DNA of 64,000 nucleotides from SAR116 cluster bacterium AG-335-B03 (GTDB lineage: Bacteria > Pseudomonadota > Alphaproteobacteria > Puniceispirillales > Marisalimonadaceae), in the NCBI GenBank assembly GCA_003282435.1, contig QBZG01000003.1:1-64000 (forward strand), read 5' to 3'. This document shows, one piece after another, positions 28,622-39,961 of this stretch. Position 1 is the stretch's first letter. Each line of letters starts with the position of its first letter. The notes under the pieces are model-generated. The model worked only from the letters and a program-made list of their open reading frames with translations. It did not search any database and was not told where the DNA came from. The translations under genes were made by a program, and so were the position numbers.

Positions 28622-30748
28622 TCATCCACCTTTTAATAATTTAATAGCGTCATTATTTTCAAAAATAGATAAAAGAGTGTTTACCTTGTATTGTTGATTT
28701 TCATTTTTTAATAAATTAACAGCCTCATCTCTTGCTGCAGGTATTAAATCACTATGTAGATGTAAGTCTATAAATTTGAAATCTATATTTCCTGACTGCT
28801 TACTTCCTAGAACTTCACCAGGTCCTCTTAATATCAAGTCATTTTCGGAAATTTTAAAACCATCATCAGTTTCTTTTAAGATCTTTAATCTTGAGTAAGC
28901 GATTGGGCTTAGTTGTGATTTATATAATAATATACAAGAGGATTCTTTATTACTTCTTCCAACTCTTCCTCTCAATTGATGGATTTGTGATAATCCAAAT
29001 CTTTCAGCACATTCAATAACCATTATAGTTGCATCAGGAATATCAACACCAACCTCAATAACAGTGGTGGCTACAAGTATCTTACTTTTACCGACCTTAA
29101 AGTCATTAATTGCCTTTTCCTTGTCAATTTGATTTTGTTTTCCATGAACTAAAGATATATCAATATTTGGGAAAAAACTTGTTAAAAAATCAAACCTTTC
29201 ATTCACTGCAATTAAATCTTCATTTTCTGAATTTTCAATCATAGGACAAACCCAGTATATTAAAGCCCCATTTTTAATTGCTCTTTCGACAGATAATAAA
29301 ACCTCATTTATTTTACTTTGAGGTAGAACATAAGTTTTTATATGTCTCCTTCCAATTGGTTTTTCTTTTATGATTGACATATCCATATCACCATAAGCGG
29401 TTAAGGCAAGGGACCTTGGAATAGGGGTGGCTGTCATAACTAATATGTTAACATTTGTACCTTTTTGCGTGATTTCATATCTTTGTTTTACACCAAATTT
29501 ATGTTGTTCATCTATTACTGCTAGAGACAAGTTTTTATATGTGACATTTTTAGATATCAATGCATGCGTGCCAACAATAACTTTAACATGACCATTTGCT
29601 ATACTATTGATAACTTCTGTTCTTTCTTTTTTATTATGATTTGATCTAGATGCACCTAATAATAAGGCAACATTTATATTCATTGGAGCAAGAAGTTTTT
29701 TTATAGTGTTGTAATGTTGTAAAGCCAATATTTCGGTAGGTACTAAAAGTACGGATTGAGATCCATCAGATATAGAGTGTAACATTGAAATTAATGCTAC
29801 TATTGTTTTACCTGAGCCAACATCACCTTGTAGCATTCTAACCATGGTCTTTTGGTTTTGAATATCTTTTTGAATTTCGTTAACAACTTCACTTTGATTT
29901 TCAGTTAACTTAAAAGGTAAATTTTTATACAATTTTTCTATTATTTGAGAATTATTGTCAGGTGATAAATTATTATTAATTTTAGTTATTTTATTTTTAA
30001 TTAATAACATTGATATTTGGTTTGCAACCAACTCATCAAAAGCAAGTCGCTTTCTATAAATACTATTCAGTTCGGTGTCTTTAACATTTCCAGGATTATG
30101 TATTTTAGTAATAGAAGTCTGCCAATTTTTAAATTTATATTTCTCTATTACTGCGTGTGATAACCATTCTGTCACATCAGGTATTTTTTTTATAGATTGA
30201 TTCATAATTTTAAAAATAAACTTTTGATTAACGCCATGAAATAAAGGATAAACAGGTTCAATCTTAGGAATTTCATTACTTGTATTATTTGAAACTACAT
30301 AATCAGGATGAACAACTTGACCTAAACCATTATAACTTTCAAATTTCCCACTTATAAGAATTCTATTCCCAACCTTATAGATATTTTTCAAATACTGGGT
30401 GTTTTGGCCAAAATATACAATATCTAATCTTATACTTTTTTCTTCATTTATGCCAAAAGTTACTATTTTTGAAATATTATTTTTTTTTTTAAAATTATAG
30501 TTTGGTATATTAACTTCTATTATTTCAACTTCACATGTTATAATTTCACCATGATTTATATCTTTTAAAGATGTATTTTGAAAACGGTTAATAGTTTTAA
30601 TTGGTAGATAAAATAGTAGATTAATAATATAAGGACCAATTTTTTTTTCTAATAACTTTAATTTTTTTTCTCCAACTCCATCTATATTAAGTAATGAAGA
30701 AAACAATTTAAAAATATTTTCAGGTCTTTCGATGATTAAATTAGACAA
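28622..30748 (-). CDS. recG: ATP-dependent DNA helicase RecG
   Basis: A 708-residue superfamily 2 helicase that remodels stalled replication forks and recombination intermediates. The N-terminal wedge/OB region covers about residues 1-260. The helicase motifs are MLQGDVGSGKTIVAL (Walker A), the DEQHKFGVKQR box, TATPIPRSLALTAYGDMDMS, ATTVIEVGVDIPDAT and [11 protein letters not shown]. The C-terminal region has RGPGEVLGSKQSG. Length is normal. It is divergent from sdhE-mfd, a standard alphaproteobacterial arrangement. Confidence 0.96.
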   Translation of the reverse strand: MSNLIIERPENIFKLFSSLLNIDGVGEKKLKLLEKKIGPYIINLLFYLPIKTINRFQNTSLKDINHGEIITCEVEIIEVNIPNYNFKKKNNISKIVTFGINEEKSIRLDIVYFGQNTQYLKNIYKVGNRILISGKFESYNGLGQVVHPDYVVSNNTSNEIPKIEPVYPLFHGVNQKFIFKIMNQSIKKIPDVTEWLSHAVIEKYKFKNWQTSITKIHNPGNVKDTELNSIYRKRLAFDELVANQISMLLIKNKITKINNNLSPDNNSQIIEKLYKNLPFKLTENQSEVVNEIQKDIQNQKTMVRMLQGDVGSGKTIVALISMLHSISDGSQSVLLVPTEILALQHYNTIKKLLAPMNINVALLLGASRSNHNKKERTEVINSIANGHVKVIVGTHALISKNVTYKNLSLAVIDEQHKFGVKQRYEITQKGTNVNILVMTATPIPRSLALTAYGDMDMSIIKEKPIGRRHIKTYVLPQSKINEVLLSVERAIKNGALIYWVCPMIENSENEDLIAVNERFDFLTSFFPNIDISLVHGKQNQIDKEKAINDFKVGKSKILVATTVIEVGVDIPDATIMVIECAERFGLSQIHQLRGRVGRSNKESSCILLYKSQLSPIAYSRLKILKETDDGFKISENDLILRGPGEVLGSKQSGNIDFKFIDLHLHSDLIPAARDEAVNLLKNENQQYKVNTLLSIFENNDAIKLLKGG

Positions 30749-30814
30749 GAAATTAAAATCCTTTATTTATAATTATACTCACTTAAAATTTATTTTATAC
30801 AAATCGAGAAAAAA

Positions 30815-31072
30815 TTGAACAATAGAAGTGTTTTTATAAAAAAACTTATATATAGATCTAAATATACAGGAACACGTGAAACAGATATTTTACTTGGTAA
30901 CTTTGCAGAGATTAATTTACACAATTTAAGTGATGAATACCTCTTATCTTATCAAAAACTACTTGAGTCTGGAGATCCAAGAATATGGCGTTTATCAATT
31001 GATATTGAAAAAACTAATTCTGATAAAGAAAATTATATTATTAATTTGATTAGAGAGTTTAAAGGTTTTTAA
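30815..31072 (+). CDS. sdhE: FAD assembly factor SdhE (succinate dehydrogenase)
   Basis: An 85-residue protein of the SdhE/SDH5 family, which promotes covalent FAD attachment to succinate dehydrogenase. The motif region YTGTRETDILLGNFAE corresponds to the usual RRGxxExDxxxxxF segment, with Thr where Arg is common before the glycine. A later WRLSIDIE helix segment also fits. It starts at TTG (30815) with only a weak ribosome site. It lies two bases before mfd, the same pairing seen in other alphaproteobacteria. Confidence 0.85.
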   Translation: MNNRSVFIKKLIYRSKYTGTRETDILLGNFAEINLHNLSDEYLLSYQKLLESGDPRIWRLSIDIEKTNSDKENYIINLIREFKGF

Positions 31073-31073
31073 A

Positions 31074-34000
31074 TTGTTTAATTTAAAATATGAAGTGAAA
31101 AAAATTAATAATATTAATGGGGTTCGAGATAGTACAATTCCATTTTTAATATCAACACTATTAAAAAACGATAATATTTTTTACATTGCAAAGAATGATT
31201 CTGAAATATCAAATATTTATAATTTTTTATCACATAATTTTGAGGATATTCATATTTTCAAAATTCCTGCTTGGGACTGTCTTCCATATGATATTTCATC
31301 GCCAAATTTTAGTATTGTAAGTGAACGTATAAAATCTTTTTCAAAACTTTGCTTTTTTAAAAAAAATAAAGAAAAAAATATTTTTTTAACAACTATTAAC
31401 GCCTTAGTAACTAAAACTGCTCCAAGAGATTTTTATAAAAAAAATTTTATTTCCATTACTAACAAAACTGAACACTCTTTAAACACATTGACTAATTTTT
31501 TAATTAATACTGGATATAAAAGAGTTCAAACTGTAAGGGAATTATGTGAATTTAGCTTAAGGGGAAGTATTTTAGATATTTTTCCGATTGGATACTCAAA
31601 AGCTTTTAGGATCGATTTCTTTGGTCAAACTATTGAAACAATAAAGGTAATGGATCCACTCACCCAAAGATCTAGTGTTCACGTTGAAAATATTAATATT
31701 TATTCCTCTAATGAATATTTATTGAGTGAAGAGAATATTGAAAATTTTAGAAAAAAATTTAGAAGCTTATACGCTAATCAAAGCATCAAGAATTCTATTT
31801 ACGAAAAAGTTTCATCAGGTATTAAATTTAATGGAATAGAACATTATTTACCCTTGCTTCATAAAGAACCTTTATGTTCAATTTTTGATTTTTTACCAAA
31901 AGATGAAGAGATTATTTTCTTACTAACTAAAAATTTTTTTAAATTAATTGCTGAAAGAGAATTAGAAATAAAACATTTCAGTGATGAAAGAAAAATACAA
32001 AATCCAGAATATAATTTAATTTCAATTGAAGAATTGTACTTAACAACAAAAAATGTAAAAGAGCATTTAAAATCATTCAAAAGAATTAATTTAAATGAAT
32101 TTGATCAAATTGAAAATAAAGATGATAATGAAATTAATTTGTACTCTAAACCATTAATAATTTCTAACTACATAGATACAGATGATACTAATAAAATAAA
32201 TAATTTTGTTAAATTTTGTATAAATAAAAGTTTAGATAATAAAAAAATCATCATAATTACTGAAGAAAATTCTAGTATTAACAACCTAATTCATTTTTTT
32301 GAAGAAGATCTAAATAGAAGTAATATCAAATTTAATATTATTGAAATTAAAGACTTAATTTATGATGAACTCAGAACTAATTTCAATTTTACATATTCAC
32401 CATATTTAGAAAGTTTCGAAGTTAATGACCATTTAATTATTTTTGATCGTGATATCTTTGGAATGCCAGAAAAAAAGAAGAAATCATGGAGAAGAAAAAC
32501 AGAAAATTTTCTTAAAGACTTAAATACCATTGAAGCTGGTGACTTAATAGCACACATTGACCATGGAATAGGCCTATATGATGGATTGGAAATGATTTCT
32601 TCCTCTGGTGTAGATCATGATTGCCTGAGGTTAATTTACAGTGGAGGAGATAAGTTATATCTACCAGTTGAAAACATGAATTTATTGAGCAGGGTAGGTG
32701 ATACAAATTTTGCACGAGATCTTGATAAACTTGGTGCCGCTAATTGGCAAAATAGAAAGGCAAATGTCAAAAAGAAAATTAAGGATATGGCTGAGAAATT
32801 AATAAGAGTTGCAGCTCAAAGAGAAATAATATCAACAGAAAAACTATTTGTTACTGAAGATTATAAAAGTTTTTCTGGAAAATTCCCGTTTCAGTTAACT
32901 GATGATCAAGAAAGGGCTATAAATGATGTAATTTTAGATTTAGAAACTGGCAAATTAATGGATAGATTAATTTGTGGTGATGTCGGTTTTGGCAAAACTG
33001 AAGTTGCATTAAGAACATCTTTTATTTTAGCAAATTCTGGTTACCAAGTAGCTTTAGTAGCCCCAACTACAATTTTAGTAAAACAACACTATAAAAGTTT
33101 TTCTGAAAGGTTTAAAACAACCTCATTAAACATCTCTTCCTTATCACGAATGACTAGTTTAAAAGATAGAAACAAAATAAAAAATTACCTTAAAACTGGT
33201 GAAGTTAATATTGTAATTGGAACACATGCTTTACTTTCTAACGACGTAGATTTTAATAATTTAGGATTGCTAATTATAGATGAAGAACAACATTTTGGAG
33301 TCGCGCAAAAAGAGAAAATTAAAGAACTTCAAGGAAATATTCATGTATTAACACTATCAGCAACTCCAATTCCAAGAACACTTCAGTTATCTTTGTCTGG
33401 ACTTAAACAACTTAGCTTAATTACCACTCCTCCTGTTAACAGACTATCAATAAGAACCTTCGTCTTAGAGTGGGATAAAGTTGTGCTATTAGATGCTTTA
33501 AATAGAGAAAAAAATAGAGGTGGACAGACGTTTATTGTCTGCCCTAGAGTTAAAGATATAGATAGCTTGTATGATAAAATAAAAACAATGGTTCCTGATT
33601 TATCAATTAGTGTTGCACATGGGCAAATGAAGATAGATGAATTAGATAAATCAATTAATTTATTTTCAGACGGTATCACAGATATTTTGATATCTACTAA
33701 TATCATTGAATCTGGAATTGATATACCTAATGCGAATACAATAATAATCCATAAAGCTGATATGTTTGGCCTCTCTCAATTATATCAACTTAGAGGTAGA
33801 GTTGGTCGTAGTAAAACTCGTGCTTATTCTTATTTTACAATTGATAAAGATAAAATTTTACAAAAAAAATCTCAGCAAAGGCTAGATGTAATAAAAACAC
33901 TTGATAATCTTGGAGCAGGTTTTTCCCTAGCAAGTTATGATATGGATATTAGAGGGGCAGGTAATCTACTTGGTGATGAACAATCTGGACAAATCAAAGA

Positions 34001-34529
34001 GGTAGGGGTTGAGTTGTACCAAGATATGTTAAAAGATGCTGTAAGTTCATATAAAGAGGGTGGTAAATCCATTGAAGAAACTTGGTCTCCTTCGATATCT
34101 CTTGGACTACCAGTTCTTATTCCAGAAACATACGTTTATGACCTTTCTACCAGAATGTCTCTTTATAGGAAGGCAGGTGAGATATTAAATAAAGAAGATA
34201 TAGATAATTTTACTGAAGAGCTTTTTGATAGATTTGGACCTCCACCTATGGAAGTTAATAATTTATTAGCTACTTTGATGATTAAAAATAAATGCCTTAA
34301 AAATAAAATAAAAATTATAGATGCCGGACCCAAAGGTATTTTAATTGGTTTTAAAAATAATTATTTCAAAGATACAGATAAACTATTCAAATGGATAAGT
34401 GACAAATCTGGTTTAATAAAAATTAGACCTGATCAAAAACTTATTATTCAAAAAAATCTAAAAACGCGGGATGATAAAATAGATACAGTTGTAGATATTA
34501 TAAGTCAGTTAGAATTGTTAAGCGTTTAG
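31074..34529 (+). CDS. mfd: transcription-repair coupling factor Mfd
   Basis: A 1151-residue translocase that removes stalled RNA polymerase and recruits nucleotide excision repair. The UvrB-like N-terminal part is present ([27 protein letters not shown]). A CarD-like polymerase-interaction domain follows at about 490-560 ([19 protein letters not shown]). The RecG-like helicase motor has [34 protein letters not shown] and [14 protein letters not shown]. The C-terminal TRCF domain closes the protein. The start is TTG at 31074, just after the sdhE stop. Normal length. Confidence 0.96.
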   Translation: MFNLKYEVKKINNINGVRDSTIPFLISTLLKNDNIFYIAKNDSEISNIYNFLSHNFEDIHIFKIPAWDCLPYDISSPNFSIVSERIKSFSKLCFFKKNKEKNIFLTTINALVTKTAPRDFYKKNFISITNKTEHSLNTLTNFLINTGYKRVQTVRELCEFSLRGSILDIFPIGYSKAFRIDFFGQTIETIKVMDPLTQRSSVHVENINIYSSNEYLLSEENIENFRKKFRSLYANQSIKNSIYEKVSSGIKFNGIEHYLPLLHKEPLCSIFDFLPKDEEIIFLLTKNFFKLIAERELEIKHFSDERKIQNPEYNLISIEELYLTTKNVKEHLKSFKRINLNEFDQIENKDDNEINLYSKPLIISNYIDTDDTNKINNFVKFCINKSLDNKKIIIITEENSSINNLIHFFEEDLNRSNIKFNIIEIKDLIYDELRTNFNFTYSPYLESFEVNDHLIIFDRDIFGMPEKKKKSWRRKTENFLKDLNTIEAGDLIAHIDHGIGLYDGLEMISSSGVDHDCLRLIYSGGDKLYLPVENMNLLSRVGDTNFARDLDKLGAANWQNRKANVKKKIKDMAEKLIRVAAQREIISTEKLFVTEDYKSFSGKFPFQLTDDQERAINDVILDLETGKLMDRLICGDVGFGKTEVALRTSFILANSGYQVALVAPTTILVKQHYKSFSERFKTTSLNISSLSRMTSLKDRNKIKNYLKTGEVNIVIGTHALLSNDVDFNNLGLLIIDEEQHFGVAQKEKIKELQGNIHVLTLSATPIPRTLQLSLSGLKQLSLITTPPVNRLSIRTFVLEWDKVVLLDALNREKNRGGQTFIVCPRVKDIDSLYDKIKTMVPDLSISVAHGQMKIDELDKSINLFSDGITDILISTNIIESGIDIPNANTIIIHKADMFGLSQLYQLRGRVGRSKTRAYSYFTIDKDKILQKKSQQRLDVIKTLDNLGAGFSLASYDMDIRGAGNLLGDEQSGQIKEVGVELYQDMLKDAVSSYKEGGKSIEETWSPSISLGLPVLIPETYVYDLSTRMSLYRKAGEILNKEDIDNFTEELFDRFGPPPMEVNNLLATLMIKNKCLKNKIKIIDAGPKGILIGFKNNYFKDTDKLFKWISDKSGLIKIRPDQKLIIQKNLKTRDDKIDTVVDIISQLELLSV

Positions 34530-34530
34530 T

Positions 34531-34815
34531 CTATATTCGACAATCAAAAGTACCTTTGGCTGTATCATCAGCATAAGTTTTTATTTTCATTAACACTACT
34601 TTATTATGATTTTTACAAATATTTTTAATTTTATCTTTTATATTTGAAGGAATATTAGTTATAGAATTTTTTTCAATTTTCCACTTAATTTCAAATGGTT
34701 TTTCTTGATAGGTTATAGGAGGTAATACGATATTTTCTTTGTTTGAGATCTTAGTATGTTGATTGCAGTTTGATAAAAATAATAATAAGCACATAATTAT
34801 TAGAACTTTATACAT
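34531..34815 (-). CDS. small putative lipoprotein, unknown function
   Basis: A 94-residue protein with an N-terminal lipoprotein signal MYKVLIIMCLLLFLSNC; the lipobox Cys is residue 17. The mature part of about 78 residues ends with a cysteine-containing segment, DTAKGTFDCRI. I recognise no family. On the minus strand GGAGAG stands just upstream of the ATG, supporting translation. It sits convergent to mfd with one base between the stop codons. Confidence 0.7.
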   Translation of the reverse strand: MYKVLIIMCLLLFLSNCNQHTKISNKENIVLPPITYQEKPFEIKWKIEKNSITNIPSNIKDKIKNICKNHNKVVLMKIKTYADDTAKGTFDCRI

Positions 34816-34901
34816 TTTAAAACTCTCCTACTTATCTTAATGGATTAACATAATGTAAAATATTATTTTTAAGTATTTATTTCAAATAGTGCAAAAGGCT
34901 T

Positions 34902-35342
34902 TTACCAAGTTCCAACGTTTTTCATACTTGACCATGGCTCTTTTATTTCAAGATTTTCACCTTGTTGAAGTAATTCAATAGAAATATTATCAGGTGATTT
35001 AACAAAAGCCATTCTTCCTTCTCGTGGAGGTCTATTAATTGTTACGCCTGTATCTATTAATTTTTGACAAGTATCATAAATATTTTTTACTGAAAGCGCT
35101 AGATGACCAAAATTTCTTCCAGAATCATATTTTTCTGGTTCCCAATTATAGGTCAGTTCAATTTCTGGAGAACGAGTTTCTTTTGCATTTTTTTCATCTT
35201 CTGGTGCCGCTAGAAAAATTAAAGTAAATTTGCCTTCAGGAACATCTTTTCTTCTAATTTCAACTAAACCAAGCTTATTACAAAAAAAGTCTAATGATTC
35301 ATCTATATTAGTTACTCTAATCATTGCATGTAAAAATTTCAT
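34902..35342 (-). CDS. gloA: glyoxalase I-like VOC protein (lactoylglutathione lyase)
   Basis: A 146-residue vicinal-oxygen-chelate protein. It opens [24 protein letters not shown], as glyoxalase I does. The four expected metal ligands are visible: His5, Glu in PEIELTYNW, His in GHLALSV and Glu in ISIELLQ. Glyoxalase I converts the methylglyoxal-glutathione hemithioacetal to S-lactoylglutathione. The N-terminal half is longer than single-metal VOC relatives and matches the bacterial GloA pattern. It is divergent from the D-threonine-aldolase-like gene. Confidence 0.88.
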   Translation of the reverse strand: MKFLHAMIRVTNIDESLDFFCNKLGLVEIRRKDVPEGKFTLIFLAAPEDEKNAKETRSPEIELTYNWEPEKYDSGRNFGHLALSVKNIYDTCQKLIDTGVTINRPPREGRMAFVKSPDNISIELLQQGENLEIKEPWSSMKNVGTW

Positions 35343-35434
35343 ATTAAATCCAAAATGTTAAATAAATATATTATATAGATAATACAATTTAATTAATTAT
35401 ACTACTATCATTACAAATAGTATCAGAGATTTTT

Positions 35435-36571
35435 ATGAATTTAGAAAAATATGAAGTTGGGTTTAATATACCAGCAACCATTGGTATGGAACTTAAAGAC
35501 ATACAAACGCCTTCATTAATTATAAATTTCAAAGTTTTTCAAAATAATATTATAAAGATGAAAAATTTTATTCTAGAAAATAATGTCAAACTTAGACCTC
35601 ATGCAAAAATGCATAAATCAATTGATGTCGCAAACTATCAAATCAACTATGGTGGCGCTCACGGAATTTGTTGTCAAAAAGTTAGTGAGGCAGAAATTTT
35701 TGTAAGAGGTGGCATTAAAGATATTTTAATAACTAATCAAGTTACAGACTTATATAAGATTAATAGATTAACTAAAATGGCATCAAAAGAATTAAAATTA
35801 GGTTGTTGTGTTGATGATGCAGAAAACATTATAAATATTCAAAGAACAGCAGAAAAAAATAACGCACAAATTGATATATATATAGAGTATAATTGTGGAG
35901 CAAATCGATGTGGTATAAGTTCATTTGATCAAATTAATGAACTTTTAAATTTACTTAAAAGAATGAAAAATTTAAATTTTGTAGGTTTTCAGGCTTATAA
36001 TGGCTCAATACAACATATTGAAGATTTTGATTTAAGAAAAAAACAAGTAAAAAAAACAAGTAAAAAAATTAAACATTTAAAAACAACTTTTAAACAATAT
36101 AGTCCAATTATTACTGGTGTTGGAACAGGTTGTTTTGACTTAGAAGTCAGCGAAGACGTATATGACGAAATACAAGTTGGTTCATATGCCTTTATGGATG
36201 CTCACTATTCATCCCTAAAACATAATTATGAAACAAATAATACTAATAACTTTGATAACTCATTATTTGTTCTATCTGGCGTAATGTCTAATACATTAGG
36301 AAATCATGCAATTGTAGATGCTGGTTTAAAATCAATGTCGGTAGATAGTGGGTTGCCTTTAATAGTTAATGATGGATTAGAATATATAAAATGTTCTGAT
36401 GAACATGGTGTGTTATCCGACCCTACTAATTCTCTTAAAATAAATGATAAAGTTTTTTTAATTCCCGGACATTGTGACCCAACTTGTAATCTTCACGATT
36501 GGTATGTTGTAATTGATGATAAGAAAGTTGTAGATTTGTGGCCAGTGTCAGCCCGTGGCTTCAGTTTTTAA
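35435..36571 (+). CDS. D-threonine aldolase / D-serine dehydratase-like PLP enzyme
   Basis: A 378-residue protein of the alanine-racemase-fold DSD1 family. The PLP lysine motif is KLRPHAKMHKS near residue 58. A GVGTGCFDLE phosphate-binding turn follows about residue 225. The C-terminal metal-binding segment PGHCDPTCNLHDWYVV has the His and Cys typical of D-threonine aldolases and D-serine dehydratases. The likely reaction is cleavage or deamination of a D-3-hydroxy amino acid. Codon use is AT-rich like the core genome. It is the last gene before the GC-rich island. Confidence 0.85.
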   Translation: MNLEKYEVGFNIPATIGMELKDIQTPSLIINFKVFQNNIIKMKNFILENNVKLRPHAKMHKSIDVANYQINYGGAHGICCQKVSEAEIFVRGGIKDILITNQVTDLYKINRLTKMASKELKLGCCVDDAENIINIQRTAEKNNAQIDIYIEYNCGANRCGISSFDQINELLNLLKRMKNLNFVGFQAYNGSIQHIEDFDLRKKQVKKTSKKIKHLKTTFKQYSPIITGVGTGCFDLEVSEDVYDEIQVGSYAFMDAHYSSLKHNYETNNTNNFDNSLFVLSGVMSNTLGNHAIVDAGLKSMSVDSGLPLIVNDGLEYIKCSDEHGVLSDPTNSLKINDKVFLIPGHCDPTCNLHDWYVVIDDKKVVDLWPVSARGFSF

Positions 36572-36817
36572 CAATAAATCTATAAGATTTAATATTAATT
36601 AAAATTTAATTGAATGACGGATGGGTTGATGGGTAGTCAGTATGATCATTAACTTTGCAAGCGAGAGTGCCACAAATCTATCAATAACTGCCTATTTATT
36701 TGTCAAACCTAAATTATTTAGCTATATTTAAATCTTTGAGTATTGAAGTATTTATTTCTTGAATATTGTTTATTGACAAAACTTTCAGCTTAATCTTTCT
36801 TTTTAAAGGGTGCTTTG
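36572..36817. other. island boundary region, no gene seen
   Basis: This 246-base gap holds no credible reading frame. The first 40 bases are typical AT-rich host DNA. From about 36615 (GACGGATGGGTTGATGGGTAGTC) composition shifts toward that of the following GC-richer genes. CGGATGGG at 36618-36625 repeats the 3' terminal bases of the tRNA-Ser gene at 41871 on the other side of the island. The ribosome site AAAGGG at 36805-36810 serves the next gene. Confidence 0.5.
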
Positions 36818-39148
36818 ATGTCACAGCAAAATGGTTCGTATGGCGAGTGGATTCTTAAATATAGATTTCTAGTTTTAGGTCTCATTACATCTGTAACTTT
36901 GATTGCTGCTGCAGGCGCCCAATTTCTATACTTTGACAATGATTACAGAGTATTCTTTGGTAAAGAAAACCCTCAACTTAAAGCATTTGAACAAATCCAG
37001 CAGACCTATACCAAAATTGATAACGTTAACTTTGCCGTTGATCCAATTTCAGGCAAAGCTAACACGCCTGAGGTGCTGGCCGCTGTTGAGGAATTAACTG
37101 AAATTGCGTGGCAACTTCCTTTTTCCATCCGAGTTGATAGCCTTTCAAATTATCAGCATACCGAGGTTGAGGGTGATGATTTGATTGTCAGGGATTTATA
37201 TACTGATGCAATTTCAATAAGCGCTAATGAGCAATCTTTGATTGATAATATTAGCACGACCGAGCCAGCTCTGGCAGGAAAAATTCATGATAAGCAACAT
37301 CGGGCTACATCAGTAAATGCAACCATTCAAATGCCAGGAATGAATGCTGACGAGGTTGCTATTGTGGCGGCCGCTGCACGCAAAATGGCTACCGAGATCG
37401 AAGCCAAACATAACGTCAAAATTCGTTTGGGAGGTGTTATTTTTCTTAATAACGCTTTTTTGGAATCATCAATGCTGGACATGGCAACATTAGTGCCGGC
37501 GATGTATTTGGTCATTTTAATTGTCGCTTATTTATTGCTTAGATCGATAATGGCAACATTTTTGGTGCTTTTTGTTGTTGTGCCAAGTATCATGGTGGCT
37601 ATGGGCGCTGGAGGGTGGATGGGCATTGGCCTAACACCGCCATCGGCCAGTGCACCAACCATTATCACCACCCTTGCGGTCGCCGACTCAATCCATTTAT
37701 TGGTAAGTATGTTCAACCGAATGCGGGCAGGGCATAGTCAACGCGACAGCTTGCTTTACAGTATACGAGTTAATGGTAAACCTATTTTTCTAACTAGTCT
37801 GACAACGGCAATGGGTTTTCTGTCGATGAATTTTTCAGATTCCCCACCGTTTCACGATCTGGGTAATATAACAGCAATAGGCGTAATGGCTGCCTGGATA
37901 TTTTCAATTGTTCTATTACCTATTCTCATAAGCTTTGTGCCGCTAAAATCAAAAGCTACTTTGGCAAAGCTTGATGATAAAATGGGAAAGCTTGGTGTAT
38001 ATATCGCTTCGCGTTATAAGTCGGTTCTAACTGCCAGCGTTATTATCTCAGTTAGTATTCTGTCACTTATTCCACTCAATGAAATTAATGATGACTTTGT
38101 TAAATATTTTGACGACTCAGTCCAGTATCGTCAGGATACCGACTGGATTAGTAGCAATCTAACTGGTGTCAATCAGGTACAATTTAGTTTGCCTGCTGGC
38201 GAATCCAATGGTGTCAGTGAACCGGTCTTTATTGAAAAAGTATCTAATTTTACCGCTTGGGCGCATAACGAGCCTGTGGTTACACACGTCCAATCTATTT
38301 CGGACACTTTTAAGCGTCTTAATCGTGATTTGAACGCTGGTGATCCGGCTTTTTACCGAGTGCCCGATACAAGGAAACTTGCCGCCCAATACCTACTTTT
38401 ATATGAGTTATCCTTGCCATTCGGTTTGGATTTGAACAATCAACTTGATATCAGCAAATCATCAACACAGGTTATTGTCACAATTGACGATATGACCACG
38501 AATGAACTTCGTGCCTGGATTGCTCGGGCTGAGAGCTACCTTAAGGATGAGCTTGATTTTAACCTGACAGCTGTCGGACCTACTGTAATGTTTGCTTATA
38601 TTTCCGAACGTAATATTCAAAGTATGCTGCTAGGAACCCTTGTTGCAGTTTTTCTGATTAGTGGCGTTATTCTAATTGCCTTACGTGATGTCCGTCTTGG
38701 TATCATCAGCTTGATACCTAATTTGCTACCTGCGGCTCTTGCCTTTGGTCTTTGGGGTTTGCTTGTGGGGCAGGTCAATATGGCTGTCGCTGTTGTTGCG
38801 GGTATGGCGCTTGGCGTTGTGGTTGACGATAGTGTTCATTTTCTTAGCAAATATCAGATTGCTCGTCGCGAATTAAAACTGTCTGCGCATGATGCTGTCA
38901 TTTCTGCTTTCAATGGTGTTGGTACGGCACTTGTTGTCACAACCCTTATACTAACAGCTGGTTTTGCTATTCTGGCTCAATCTACTTTTGGCGTGAACAG
39001 CAATATGGCAATGTTAACAGGCATAGCCCTTGTTATAGCTTTGATTGCTGATATGACTTTACTTCCTGCATTGCTGATAGCACTTGATAAGGATAAAAAA
39101 GAAACCACACCGGTAATGGGTGCTAAAGAAGCACCGCAAAATGCTTAA
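36818..39148 (+). CDS. RND/MMPL superfamily exporter
   Basis: A 776-residue inner-membrane protein with two halves of RND/MMPL type. Each half has a large periplasmic loop after one membrane helix, followed by five further helices (about residues 15-35 and 215-370; 400-425 and 600-750). Motifs include PTIITTLAVADSIHLLVS and GMALGVVVDDSVHFLSKY, with acidic residues in helix 4 that carry protons in the family. ATG at 36818 is 7 bases after AAAGGG. Base composition is clearly richer in G+C than the neighbours. It is the first of three coupled genes with a LolA-like protein and a beta-barrel, suggesting lipid or lipoprotein export toward the outer membrane. Confidence 0.88.
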   Translation: MSQQNGSYGEWILKYRFLVLGLITSVTLIAAAGAQFLYFDNDYRVFFGKENPQLKAFEQIQQTYTKIDNVNFAVDPISGKANTPEVLAAVEELTEIAWQLPFSIRVDSLSNYQHTEVEGDDLIVRDLYTDAISISANEQSLIDNISTTEPALAGKIHDKQHRATSVNATIQMPGMNADEVAIVAAAARKMATEIEAKHNVKIRLGGVIFLNNAFLESSMLDMATLVPAMYLVILIVAYLLLRSIMATFLVLFVVVPSIMVAMGAGGWMGIGLTPPSASAPTIITTLAVADSIHLLVSMFNRMRAGHSQRDSLLYSIRVNGKPIFLTSLTTAMGFLSMNFSDSPPFHDLGNITAIGVMAAWIFSIVLLPILISFVPLKSKATLAKLDDKMGKLGVYIASRYKSVLTASVIISVSILSLIPLNEINDDFVKYFDDSVQYRQDTDWISSNLTGVNQVQFSLPAGESNGVSEPVFIEKVSNFTAWAHNEPVVTHVQSISDTFKRLNRDLNAGDPAFYRVPDTRKLAAQYLLLYELSLPFGLDLNNQLDISKSSTQVIVTIDDMTTNELRAWIARAESYLKDELDFNLTAVGPTVMFAYISERNIQSMLLGTLVAVFLISGVILIALRDVRLGIISLIPNLLPAALAFGLWGLLVGQVNMAVAVVAGMALGVVVDDSVHFLSKYQIARRELKLSAHDAVISAFNGVGTALVVTTLILTAGFAILAQSTFGVNSNMAMLTGIALVIALIADMTLLPALLIALDKDKKETTPVMGAKEAPQNA

Positions 39149-39175
39149 GCCATGATGTTGACTAAGGAGACTAAA

Positions 39176-39961
39176 ATGAAACTCGCTACGGTAACCACTT
39201 TTGTTACTATCGCCTCTGCCGTTATGACAATGGCGGCAATTGCCTCGCCTGAAAAAGGACTAGAGATTGCGATTGAAGCCGATAGCCGCGACAAGGGGTT
39301 TCGTAATTCAACCGCCCAAATAAAAATGATCTTAATGGATAAATATGGCCAATCAACTGAACGTGCGATCCGTAATAGAACGTTTGAGGGTGATAACGAA
39401 GGTGATAAGTCTCTGGTGATATTTGATAGTCCAGGTGATGTGCGTGGCACAGCTTTCCTTTCGCATACAAAAAAGGCTGACTCAGATGACCAATGGTTAT
39501 ATTTACCAGCTCTGAAACGAGTTAAGCGTATCGCATCCTCAAATAAAGCAGGTCCTTTTATGGGTAGTGAATTTTCTTATGAAGATATCGCCAGTCAGGA
39601 AGTTGAAAAATACACCTATAATTATTTGCGTGATGAAGAGTTGAATGGTCTTGACTGTTTTGTTGTTGAATATGATCCGGTTGATCGCAAAAGTGGCTAT
39701 AAGCGCCAGATTGTTTGGATGGATAAGGCTGAGTACCGTGTACACAAAATTGATTTCTATGACCGCAAAGACGCACTTTTGAAAACCTTGACCTATGAAG
39801 ATTATAATCAATATCTAGATAAATTCTGGCGGTCTAATCGTTTAGTTATGATTAATCACCAGACAGGCAAGAAAACGGAACTCGTATTTACCGATTGGAA
39901 GTTTCAGACCGGTATGACTGAACGTGATTTTGAAAAATCCGCATTGAAACGGACACGATGA
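39176..39961 (+). CDS. outer-membrane lipoprotein-sorting (LolA-like) protein
   Basis: About 261 residues from ATG at 39176, chosen because AAGGAG lies 6 bases upstream (39164-39169) and a signal peptide follows directly (KLATVTTFVTIASAVMTMAAIAS). The mature protein has the LolA-like family pattern: QWLYLPALKRVKRIASSNKAGPFMGSEFSYEDI in the middle and KIDFYDRKDALLKTLTYEDY later. Such proteins form lipid-carrying half-barrels in the periplasm and are often encoded next to MMPL exporters. It sits 27 bases after the exporter and overlaps the beta-barrel gene by four bases. Confidence 0.85.
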   Translation: MKLATVTTFVTIASAVMTMAAIASPEKGLEIAIEADSRDKGFRNSTAQIKMILMDKYGQSTERAIRNRTFEGDNEGDKSLVIFDSPGDVRGTAFLSHTKKADSDDQWLYLPALKRVKRIASSNKAGPFMGSEFSYEDIASQEVEKYTYNYLRDEELNGLDCFVVEYDPVDRKSGYKRQIVWMDKAEYRVHKIDFYDRKDALLKTLTYEDYNQYLDKFWRSNRLVMINHQTGKKTELVFTDWKFQTGMTERDFEKSALKRTR

